From: an uncultured Propionibacterium sp.
Lineage (GTDB): Bacteria > Actinomycetota > Actinomycetes > Propionibacteriales > Propionibacteriaceae
Length of the DNA stretch: 37,142 nt
Direction: 5' to 3'
Assembly: GCA_937867175.1 (NCBI GenBank)
Contig: CALMKG010000428.1
Span: forward strand, 1 to 37,142
Shown: positions 23,633 to 30,864 of the stretch, one piece after another
How positions within the stretch are numbered: the first letter of the stretch is position 1
How the letters are laid out: each line of letters starts with the position of its first letter
Translations under genes and position numbers: made by a program
The notes under the pieces: model-generated
Databases searched by the model: none
Seen by the model: the letters and a program-made list of their open reading frames with translations, nothing else
Told to the model about the DNA's origin: nothing

Positions 23633-24375
23633 CCGCGCCACGGTTGGAGCTGCGCGACCTGTCCAAGCGTTTCGGCAGCGTCATCGTCGCCGACGGACTG
23701 AGCCTGACAGTTCCTCCCAACCAGGCCCTGGGGATCGTCGGCCCGAATGGTGCAGGGAAGAGCACCCTCTTCGCGATGATATCGGGTGAGCTGAACCCAG
23801 ATCGCGGCACCGTGCTGCTGGACGGTGTGGACGTCACCCGGCACCGCGCCGACGTTCGGGCCGCTCACGGGATCGGACGGACCTTCCAGATACCTCGACC
23901 CTTCGAAGGAATGACGGTGTTCGAGAACGTGCTGGTGTACGCGACCGCGGCAGCCGGGCTGCGGAAGGCCGAGGCCTACCGGCTCGCTGCCGCGACGCTA
24001 GAGCGGTGCGGTCTTGGTGACGTCGCAAACCGACCGGCCGGGGCACTCGGCCTCCTCAACCGGAAACGACTCGAGGTTGCCCGAGCGTTGGGCAGCAATC
24101 CCCAGTTGCTGCTGCTGGACGAGGTGGCCGGTGGTCTGACAGACCCCGAGGTCGCCCTCCTGGTGGATCTGGTGAACGGCCTCAAGGCCGAAGGGCTGAC
24201 TGTCGTGTGGATCGAGCACGTCGTGCATGCGCTGCTGGCCAGCGTCGACCGTCTCGCCTGTCTGGCAGGTGGTCGTCTGGTCGCCGACGGAGATCCGGAC
24301 GACGTGCTGAAGGACCCTTCCGTCCGCGACCTCTACCTCGGACATGCGGGCGTGCTCGAGGAGGATCTCCAGTGA
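23629..24375 (+). CDS. livG: LIV-type ABC importer ATP-binding protein (LivG-like)
   Basis: This 248-residue ATPase has Walker A GPNGAGKST, Walker B LLLLDEVAGGL and the long GRTFQIPRPFEGMTVFENVL segment typical of LivG. The ABC signature is degenerate: the usual LSGGQ or LPYGxQ region reads LGLLNRKRLEVARAL, which is within LivG variation but has no Gly-Gly. The GTG start overlaps the binding-protein stop (GTGA). It works with the adjacent LivF, LivH and LivM proteins to import the binding-protein ligand. Confidence 0.88.
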   Translation: MTAPRLELRDLSKRFGSVIVADGLSLTVPPNQALGIVGPNGAGKSTLFAMISGELNPDRGTVLLDGVDVTRHRADVRAAHGIGRTFQIPRPFEGMTVFENVLVYATAAAGLRKAEAYRLAAATLERCGLGDVANRPAGALGLLNRKRLEVARALGSNPQLLLLDEVAGGLTDPEVALLVDLVNGLKAEGLTVVWIEHVVHALLASVDRLACLAGGRLVADGDPDDVLKDPSVRDLYLGHAGVLEEDLQ

Positions 24376-25085
24376 CGCTCCTCCGCATCGATGCCATCGA
24401 CGTGCACCATGGGCTCCTGCGAGCCATCACAGGCTTCAGCGTCGCCGTGGACGAGGGCGAGGTCGTGTCCGTGATAGGGGCCAACGGTGCTGGGAAGTCG
24501 ACACTTATGCGAGCCGTCGCCGGCTCCATCCCGGTGAGCAGCGGGCGCGTCGAGGTCAATGGGGACGACGTCACTCGGCTGCGAGCGCACCAACGGATCG
24601 CACGAGGTGTCGCCTTGGTACCTGAGGGGCGCAAGCTCTTCCCATCATTGACGCTCGAGGAGAACCTGCTCACCGGCGCGTACCGGAGACGGCCCGGCCC
24701 GTGGGATCTGGACACCGTGTACGACATGTTCGGCTGGATGCCGGACAGGCGGAACCAGAACTCGCGGCTACTCTCAGGCGGCGAGCAGCAGGCGGTGGCG
24801 ATCGGTCGGGCACTGATGAGCAACCCGGACATCCTGCTCATCGATGAGCTGTCCCTCGGCCTGGCGCCGATCGTCGTCAAGCAGATCTACGCATCCTTCC
24901 AGCAGATCGTCGTGAACGGATGCGCGATCCTCTTCGTCGAGCAGGACGTCTCCCAGGCTCTGGCCATCGCGGACGAAGTCGTCTGCCTGCTCGAGGGACG
25001 AACGATGTTGGCGGGCAGACCGGCCGATCTTGATCCATCAGACGTCGAATCGGCCTACTTCGGTGCCACGACAGGAGGCCACTAG
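24372..25085 (+). CDS. livF: LIV-type ABC importer ATP-binding protein (LivF-like)
   Basis: This 237-residue second ATPase has Walker A GANGAGKST, the signature LLSGGEQQAVAIGRAL and Walker B ILLIDELSLGLAP. The LVPEGRKLFPSLTLEENL segment is diagnostic of LivF. The GTG start overlaps the LivG stop. With LivG it forms the ATPase pair of the importer, and its signature motif is canonical, unlike that of LivG. Confidence 0.9.
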   Translation: MTLLRIDAIDVHHGLLRAITGFSVAVDEGEVVSVIGANGAGKSTLMRAVAGSIPVSSGRVEVNGDDVTRLRAHQRIARGVALVPEGRKLFPSLTLEENLLTGAYRRRPGPWDLDTVYDMFGWMPDRRNQNSRLLSGGEQQAVAIGRALMSNPDILLIDELSLGLAPIVVKQIYASFQQIVVNGCAILFVEQDVSQALAIADEVVCLLEGRTMLAGRPADLDPSDVESAYFGATTGGH

Positions 25086-25087
25086 CC

Positions 25088-25951
25088 ATGGATGTCCTCA
25101 ACGCGCTCACGCAAGGCATCCTGCTCGGAGGGGTCTTTGCCCTCTTCGCATCGGGACTCTCGATCATGTTCGGCGTCATGCGCATCGTGAACCTGGCGCA
25201 CGGTGATCTTGCGGTTCTGGCTGCCTTCATCGCGGTGGTCGCGCTCACCTACACGCCACTCCCCTTCGGGGCCCTCGTCGTGGTCGCCCCGATCTTCGGC
25301 CTGCTCGGATACGTCATGCAACGACTGCTGGTCACACCCAGTCTCGAAGCGGGCCCGCTGGCGACGCTGGTCGCCACGTTCGGATTGTCGATCGTGATCC
25401 AGAATGCGCTGATCGAGGGGTTCTCGGCGGACGTGCGGTCGCTCGATGCGGGAGGCCTGGCCACCGCTTCCATCAGCCTGGGAGGGGGGATCGACCTTCC
25501 TCTCGTCGGGGTCCTTGGCCTGGGTACCGCGATCGCGGTCATCGGCGGTATGCAGATCTTTCTCTCGCGGTCGCGAACGGGGCGCATGATGCGAGCAGCG
25601 TCTGACGACGTCGACACTGCCGCACTCACCGGCGCCAACTCGAGGCACATCTATGCAGTAGCGACCGCTATCGCGTTCGGCACGCTGGCGTTGGCCGGAG
25701 TCCTGTTCGGGACCAGATCGTCGTTCAGTCCGACCTCCGGCACGCTCACACTCATCTTCGCCTTCGAGGCGGTCGTCATCGGTGGGTTGGGCTCCTTGTG
25801 GGGCACCCTTCTCGGCGGTCTCTCGCTCGGCCTGACCCAGAGCATGGTCGCCTACTACGACCCGGCGGCTGCGATCCTCGCCGGTCACCTGGTCTTCCTG
25901 GCCGTGCTCGCCCTGCGGCCGCAAGGACTCATTCCAGCTAGGAGCACCTGA
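25088..25951 (+). CDS. livH: LIV-type ABC importer permease (LivH-like)
   Basis: This 287-residue membrane protein has about eight hydrophobic segments. It opens with the family's typical ILLGGVFALFASGLSIMFGVMRIVNLAHGD text (key parts GLSIMFGVMRIVNLAHGD) and ends with a VIGGLGSLWGTLLGG cytoplasmic-loop motif that contacts the ATPases. AGGAGG precedes the ATG by 9 bases. Its stop overlaps the next ATG by one base (TGATG). Confidence 0.9.
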   Translation: MDVLNALTQGILLGGVFALFASGLSIMFGVMRIVNLAHGDLAVLAAFIAVVALTYTPLPFGALVVVAPIFGLLGYVMQRLLVTPSLEAGPLATLVATFGLSIVIQNALIEGFSADVRSLDAGGLATASISLGGGIDLPLVGVLGLGTAIAVIGGMQIFLSRSRTGRMMRAASDDVDTAALTGANSRHIYAVATAIAFGTLALAGVLFGTRSSFSPTSGTLTLIFAFEAVVIGGLGSLWGTLLGGLSLGLTQSMVAYYDPAAAILAGHLVFLAVLALRPQGLIPARST

Positions 25952-26979
25952 TGGCCGTCGACACCTTGCCCACCCACACGGACACGCCGGTGAGCAGGTC
26001 GGCCTCAGGCATCAGGATCGGTACCTCAGCGTCCCTGCTGACCATCCTGTTGCTTGCCTTCCTGCCCTTCATCGTCTACCAGTCCGCCACGAGCGTGATG
26101 ATCCAGCTGTTCATCCTCGTCGTGCTGGCGAGCATGTGGAACCTGCTGGCCGGTTTCGGCGGCCTGGTGTCCATCGGCCAGCAGGCCTATATCGGAGTCG
26201 GCGCCTACACCGTCGTGGCCCTCGACAACCAGGGCCTCAGCCCCTTCCTGGCGATCCTGTTCGCAATAGTGACCGCATCGCTCTTGTCCATCCCCACCTC
26301 CTTCCTGGCCTTCCGGCTGAGGGGGGACTATTTCGCCGTGGGAACCTGGGTCATCGCCGAGGTCTACCGCCTCGTCGTGATCCGCTTCGACAGCGTGGGG
26401 GGCGGTGACGGCAAGTCGCTGAGCGGACTGGCGGGGATCGACCCCACCATGCGGGCAGCTGTGGTGTATTGGACGGCACTGGGCCTCGCTGTGGTGACGG
26501 TCCTTGCTTGCTTCCTTCTTCTCCGCGGCCGGATCGGTCTTGCCCTCACGGCCATCCGCGACGATGAAGTGGCAGCACGCGCTGGAGGGGTGGACGCGAC
26601 ACGCGTGAAGCGGATCGTCTACCTGATCTCGGCAGCTGGATGCGGCGCCGCCGGCGCGGTTCTTGCCATTGACGCGGTTCGGGTCCAGCCGGACGCCATC
26701 TTCAGCGTTCAGTGGTCGGCCTACATGATCGTGATCGTGATCATCGGTGGCATCGGACACCTCGAAGGTCCTGTCCTCGGCGCCATCGTCTTCTTTGCAC
26801 TGCAGCAGCTCCTTGCCGACCTCGGCACGTGGTACCTCATGGTTCTAGGGATCCTGGCCGTCTTCTTCGCCATCGTCGTCCCGAGAGGACTCTGGGGACT
26901 CATCGCCGATAGGACCAGCTTCCGGTTGTTCCCGACCTCGTACAGGCTCGAGAACGACCATGATCGGCGTGCCCGATGA
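25951..26979 (+). CDS. livM: LIV-type ABC importer permease (LivM-like)
   Basis: This 342-residue membrane protein has LivM hallmarks: LASMWNLLAGFGGLVSIGQQAYIG (key parts NLLAGFGGLVSIGQ), AIRDDEVAARAGGVD in the large loop, and VIVIIGGIGHLEGPVLGA as the ATPase-coupling motif. About nine hydrophobic segments are visible. Its stop overlaps the hydrolase start by four bases (ATGA). This completes a full five-gene importer. Confidence 0.9.
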   Translation: MAVDTLPTHTDTPVSRSASGIRIGTSASLLTILLLAFLPFIVYQSATSVMIQLFILVVLASMWNLLAGFGGLVSIGQQAYIGVGAYTVVALDNQGLSPFLAILFAIVTASLLSIPTSFLAFRLRGDYFAVGTWVIAEVYRLVVIRFDSVGGGDGKSLSGLAGIDPTMRAAVVYWTALGLAVVTVLACFLLLRGRIGLALTAIRDDEVAARAGGVDATRVKRIVYLISAAGCGAAGAVLAIDAVRVQPDAIFSVQWSAYMIVIVIIGGIGHLEGPVLGAIVFFALQQLLADLGTWYLMVLGILAVFFAIVVPRGLWGLIADRTSFRLFPTSYRLENDHDRRAR

Positions 26980-27845
26980 CGCTGTATGCGGGCTTCGGCT
27001 CGCAAGAGGAGATCGACGGCGAGTACGACGTCCTCGCCGCGGAGGAGGACGCGGATCGCCTGCTCGCCTCCCACTTCGAGCTCAGTGCCGAGACGCGGTC
27101 GACGTATCGAGCACACCTCGAGATTCCGTACGGGCCAACCCGTTCCGAGTACCTCGACATCTACCCCGCGGACCAGAGCGACGCGCCAGTTCTCATCTTC
27201 TTCCATGGCGGCTGGTGGTCCCTCCCGATCAGTGGTCCTGATCACGCGCTGTGCGCACGCGGGCCCGTCCGACGCGGGATCACCACCGTCATCGTCAACT
27301 ATGCGTTGGCGCCCCAGGTCTCGATCGACGAGATCGTGCGCCAGGCAAGGTCTGCTGTTGCATGGGTCCATCGCAATGTCTCCGCCTACGGCGGCAGCCC
27401 GGACAAGTTGGTTGCCGCCGGGCACTCGGCTGGTGGCCACCTGGTTGGCATGCTGGCGCTCACGGACTGGGTGGGTGACTACGGGTTGCCTGCCGACACC
27501 CTCAAGGCTGGACTTCTGCTCAGTGGTCTCTTCGACCTGGACATCTTCCGGTACAGCTGGCTGGCTCCGAAGCTGCTCCTCGATGCCGAGACCGTGCACA
27601 GGCAGTCGCCGCTGCGACATGTCCGCAGCACGGGGGTTGAGATGCTTGTGGCACTCGGCGGATGCGAGTCACGCGAGTTCCATCGGCAGTCCCGCACCTT
27701 CGCAGAAGCATGGCAACAGGCGGGAAACAAGGCGCAGTTCCTGCCGATACCGGGCGAGACCCATCTGACCGTCTACGCGACGCTCGCAGATCCCACCAGC
27801 GTGCTGATCGAGCGCGCTGTCGACCTCATCCGACGTTCGACCTGA
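26976..27845 (+). CDS. Formamidase-like alpha/beta hydrolase
   Basis: This 289-residue hydrolase has the oxyanion-hole motif FHGGWW (76-81) and the nucleophile elbow GHSAGGH with Ser151. A late GETHLTV supplies a likely catalytic His. The HGGWW form and overall length are those of kynurenine formamidase-like and BD-FAE-type hydrolases. In N-heterocycle breakdown such an enzyme could remove an N-formyl group or open an amide after oxygenation, or act as RutD does in the Rut pathway. It overlaps the LivM stop, which couples import with hydrolysis. It has no signal peptide. Confidence 0.8.
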   Translation: MTLYAGFGSQEEIDGEYDVLAAEEDADRLLASHFELSAETRSTYRAHLEIPYGPTRSEYLDIYPADQSDAPVLIFFHGGWWSLPISGPDHALCARGPVRRGITTVIVNYALAPQVSIDEIVRQARSAVAWVHRNVSAYGGSPDKLVAAGHSAGGHLVGMLALTDWVGDYGLPADTLKAGLLLSGLFDLDIFRYSWLAPKLLLDAETVHRQSPLRHVRSTGVEMLVALGGCESREFHRQSRTFAEAWQQAGNKAQFLPIPGETHLTVYATLADPTSVLIERAVDLIRRST

Positions 27846-27877
27846 TGCGCGTCGGTGATGCCCCACCACGGGGGGCC

Positions 27878-27917
27878 CACCTGCAGCAACGGCACGACCT
27901 GACCGATGCTGCAGGTG
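27878..27917. terminator. Bidirectional terminator-like hairpin between convergent genes
   Basis: CACCTGCAGCA (27878-27888) and TGCTGCAGGTG (27907-27917) form a perfect 11-base-pair stem with an 18-base loop, between the hydrolase stop and the aldehyde dehydrogenase stop. There is no T-run on either side, as is common in actinobacteria. It probably ends both converging transcripts. Confidence 0.55.
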
Positions 27918-27926
27918 ATCAGCTGG

Positions 27927-29303
27927 TCATGCTTTCCAGATGGTCTTCAAGTTGGTGAACTCCCGGATGCCGGCGGCAGCCAGCTCTCGACCGAAGCCTG
28001 AGTCCTTGATCCCACCGAACGGGAGCTCGGGGTACGACACGGTCATGCCGTTCACGAACACCGCCCCTGCAGCCAGGGCCTGGATGAACCACGCCTCCTC
28101 GTCGGGGTCTTCGGTCCAGACCGCCGAGGACAGTCCGAGCGTCGTCTGGTTCGCGACCCGCGCTGCTTCTTCGCGGTCTGCGACGCGGTAGAGCGAGGCC
28201 ACCGGGCCGAACGCTTCCTCGAGGACAAGGCGCGCTTCGTCCGGCAGGTCTGCGATCACGGTGGGTTCGAAGAACCAGCCAGCACGATCTGGCGCTTTGC
28301 CACCGGTCAACACGGTGGCGCCTCGAGCAACGGCGTCGTCCACCAGTTCTGCCACGTCACGTCGGCCGGACTCGGTCGCGAGCGGTCCCACTTCCACCGA
28401 CTCGTCGAGTGGATCGCCGATCTTGAGTGCGGCCATGCGGTCGACGAAGAGCCGCGCGAACTCGTCATAGACATCGGTGTGCACGATGAAGCGCTTGCCG
28501 GCGATGCAGGATTGTCCGTTGTTCGACGTGCGTGCCTTGACCGCCGTCGCCGCTGCCGCGTCGAGGTCCGCGCTCGGCATCACGATGAAGGGATCGGAGC
28601 CGCCGAGCTCGAGGACCGTCTTCTTGATCTCCCTGCCCGCCGTGGCTGCGACGGCCCGACCCGCTGGCTCAGACCCCGTCAAGGTCACCGCCTGGACGCG
28701 GCGGTCCGCAATCACGCCCTCGACCTCAGACGATCCGATCAGGAGCGTGCGGAAGGACCCCTCCGGGAAGCCGCCCCGCTCAAAGAGACGGTCAAGGTAG
28801 AGGGCAGCCTGGGGAACGTTCGATGCATGCTTGAGCAGACCCGTGTTTCCGGCCATCAGGGCGGGCGCCGCGAATCGGATCACCTGCCAGAGGGGGTAGT
28901 TCCACGGCATGATCGCCAGAACCACACCGAGTGGCTGATACGTGGCATGTGCCTGCGACGCCCCGACGACCCGCGGATCGGCAAGGGGTTCATCGGCAAG
29001 GAAGACCTGCGCGTTGTCCGCGTAGAATCGCAAGCACTTGGCGCTCTTGAGGACCTCTGCGCGTGCTTGCGCGATCGGCTTGCCCATCTCGAGCGTCATG
29101 GTGTGCGCCACGTGCTCGACCTCAGCCTCCAAGAGGTCCGCTGTGGAGCGCGCCCACACGGCGCGCTGATCGAAGGTGGTCGAGCGCAGCAGCGACGCAG
29201 CAGCGTCGGCCTGGGCGATGCGTCGTTCGATCTCAGCACCATCGTGCGGTTCGAACTTCTGCATGGTCTCCCCTGTCGTGGGGTTCATGCTTGCGATTGC
29301 CAT
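27927..29303 (-). CDS. NAD(P)-dependent aldehyde dehydrogenase, succinate-semialdehyde type
   Basis: This 458-residue ALDH-superfamily enzyme has MPWNYPLWQ (132-140), the cofactor-binding TGSEPAG (209-215), the base Glu232 in LELGGSDPF and the nucleophile Cys266 in NNGQSCIAGKRF. The GQSCIAGKRF form is that of the GabD1 group of succinate-semialdehyde dehydrogenases. It would turn a semialdehyde from the pathway into succinate or a related acid entering the TCA cycle. ATG 29303 follows AAGGAA by 7 bases. It lies 91 bases after the GntR gene on the same strand. Confidence 0.85.
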   Translation of the reverse strand: MAIASMNPTTGETMQKFEPHDGAEIERRIAQADAAASLLRSTTFDQRAVWARSTADLLEAEVEHVAHTMTLEMGKPIAQARAEVLKSAKCLRFYADNAQVFLADEPLADPRVVGASQAHATYQPLGVVLAIMPWNYPLWQVIRFAAPALMAGNTGLLKHASNVPQAALYLDRLFERGGFPEGSFRTLLIGSSEVEGVIADRRVQAVTLTGSEPAGRAVAATAGREIKKTVLELGGSDPFIVMPSADLDAAAATAVKARTSNNGQSCIAGKRFIVHTDVYDEFARLFVDRMAALKIGDPLDESVEVGPLATESGRRDVAELVDDAVARGATVLTGGKAPDRAGWFFEPTVIADLPDEARLVLEEAFGPVASLYRVADREEAARVANQTTLGLSSAVWTEDPDEEAWFIQALAAGAVFVNGMTVSYPELPFGGIKDSGFGRELAAAGIREFTNLKTIWKA

Positions 29304-29394
29304 GGGCTACTTCCTTGTGTCGTGTTGGGCAGTGTGGGCGCGTCGGCGGTCGCTGAGCGCGCGTGGTCCGGGGTCCAGCCACCGAGCTGAGGCA

Positions 29395-30123
29395 CTACTC
29401 GGCGAAGATCTCGGGATGTCGCGCGAGCTCGACGCGCGTACGCCGGATGTGGCGGTGCAGCACGTCCTCGGCCTCATCTGCGTCCTGGCGTCGGAGCGCA
29501 TCGACCAGAAGATGGTGGTCGAGGTGAACCGCTGTGTCTGCACCGTCCACACGGGCAACGCGCATGAAGGCCCGGCGGTAGTGATGGGTTCGATTCCAGA
29601 GTCGGATTACTGTCTCGCGCAGGACCACTGTCTCCGCTGCCGCATAGGTGGTCAGGTGAAAGGCACGGTCCAAGGCCAGGAACTCCTCAGCGTCGGCCGC
29701 TTCCTCCATCCGCGCGGCCAGCTCGTCGAGCGCCCCCACGGTCCCTGGCGTCAGCAGCGGCACGTTCATGCGCAGCAGCAGGGGCTCGATCCGCTCGCGA
29801 ACGCGGTAAAGCTCCTCACCCTCAGCGCGGCTGAGCTGCGACACCCAGGCACCTGCGTTGGCGACGCGCGTGATCAGCCCTTCGCCTTCGAGCATGCGGA
29901 GGGCCTCACGGACAGGTGCTCGACTGGCGGCGTAGCGCTCGGCCAGGTCTTCTTGTCGGATCCTGGTTCCTGGTGGATAGGCACCTTCCAGGATCGAGTC
30001 ACGCACTCCATCTGCGATTCGCGCCCCTGCAGCGCCGTGACCCGAATGGGTCGGGGTGCCAACGCCATCCAGGCGGCCCTGTGTGATGTCCGGTTCCATG
30101 TCGATCACCTTGCCCGAAGCCAC
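29395..30123 (-). CDS. GntR-family (FCD-type) transcriptional regulator, second copy
   Basis: This 242-residue regulator has the winged-helix core YAASRAPVREALRMLEGEGLI and the FCD domain with LDRAFHLTTYA and LDHHLLVDAL supplying likely metal ligands. It is not a close copy of the first GntR. GTG 30123 follows AGGA by 5 bases; ATG 30099 is an alternative and would remove eight residues. It sits between the VOC and ALDH genes and faces the E1-E2 genes, so it likely controls this third module, perhaps through the inverted repeat at 30786-30810. Confidence 0.85.
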   Translation of the reverse strand: MASGKVIDMEPDITQGRLDGVGTPTHSGHGAAGARIADGVRDSILEGAYPPGTRIRQEDLAERYAASRAPVREALRMLEGEGLITRVANAGAWVSQLSRAEGEELYRVRERIEPLLLRMNVPLLTPGTVGALDELAARMEEAADAEEFLALDRAFHLTTYAAAETVVLRETVIRLWNRTHHYRRAFMRVARVDGADTAVHLDHHLLVDALRRQDADEAEDVLHRHIRRTRVELARHPEIFAE

Positions 30124-30130
30124 CGCCTTC

Positions 30131-30673
30131 CTACTTCGCGGGATGTGCCGGGTGCCACAGCCGGTGACCCGGCGTGTCCTGGAACGACTCGTCGGTCTCG
30201 TACCGCTTTCCTTCCGGGAAGCTCACCAGCTCGAACTGCATCCCCCACGGGGACCGGAAGTACGTCCACCGTTGACCTGCGGAGGCACCGGCAGATTCGA
30301 CGGGCTCGCCCATGACATCCACCCCCCGCGCACGTAGGTACGCGACGGCGTCATCCATGTCGTCGACGTAGAGAGCGAGGTGGTGTCCTCCGATGTCGCT
30401 GTTGCGAGGTTGGGGCCGCTGTCCATCGGCAGCGACGTAGTGGAACACCTCGAGGTTCGCCCCGTTCCCCAGACGGTAGAACCGAATCTCGCGGATGACC
30501 GTGCGGGCGTGCACTCCGAGCTGTCGGGCCATCCAGTCGTCGTCGGCGCGCTTCGAACCCAGCGTGTAGATCCGCACAGCGCCCAGCACGTCGACGAGGA
30601 AGGCCTCCGCCTCCTCCATGTCCGGGACGGTGAAGCCAATGTGGTCCGACCCGCGCAGTCCGGGAATGGGCAC
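30131..30673 (-). CDS. VOC-superfamily (glyoxalase/dioxygenase-fold) protein
   Basis: This 180-residue protein has the paired beta-alpha-beta units of the VOC fold and the expected metal set: His in GSDHIGFTV, Glu in ANLEVFHYV, His in GGHHLALYV and Glu in MQFELVSFP. All four ligands are present, so it should bind a metal. Possible activities include lactoylglutathione lyase, epimerase or ring-cleaving oxygenase; the sequence does not decide between them. GTG 30673 is preceded by AGGAGG. It is first in the minus-strand group with GntR and ALDH. Confidence 0.8.
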   Translation of the reverse strand: MPIPGLRGSDHIGFTVPDMEEAEAFLVDVLGAVRIYTLGSKRADDDWMARQLGVHARTVIREIRFYRLGNGANLEVFHYVAADGQRPQPRNSDIGGHHLALYVDDMDDAVAYLRARGVDVMGEPVESAGASAGQRWTYFRSPWGMQFELVSFPEGKRYETDESFQDTPGHRLWHPAHPAK

Positions 30674-30783
30674 GGCGCCTCCTGCTTCCGAGGGGAAGCA
30701 CCACCGTCGACCAGTGGTGCGATTGGCGCCAATCTACTCGCCTTTTGCACTTGCACGCAAACGCGGTCACGCTAGACCCCGGC

Positions 30784-30813
30784 TTGTATTGGATCCGATC
30801 TATGGAATACGGT
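30784..30813 (+). promoter_or_regulatory. Candidate promoter of the E1-E2 genes
   Basis: TTGTAT (30784-30789) and TACGGT (30808-30813) are separated by 18 bases and lie about 50 bases before the E1 start. The GTATT/AATAC inverted repeat at 30786-30810 falls between and over them. Confidence 0.35.
30786..30810. promoter_or_regulatory. Inverted repeat GTATT...AATAC, candidate GntR operator
   Basis: Five-base arms (30786-30790, 30806-30810) flank a 15-base centre in the divergent region between the VOC-GntR-ALDH group and the E1 gene. GTAT half-sites are common in FCD-type GntR operators. The arms are short, so the call rests mainly on position over the candidate promoter. Confidence 0.35.
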
Positions 30814-30864
30814 ACGTCGAACGGTTCAGGCACCACGACGGCACCCACGACGGAGGCGGCGGCC

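Noticed and set aside
22619-23641. 340-residue minus-strand frame
   Set aside because: It is antisense to the binding-protein gene, with low-complexity Val/Gly/Arg text.
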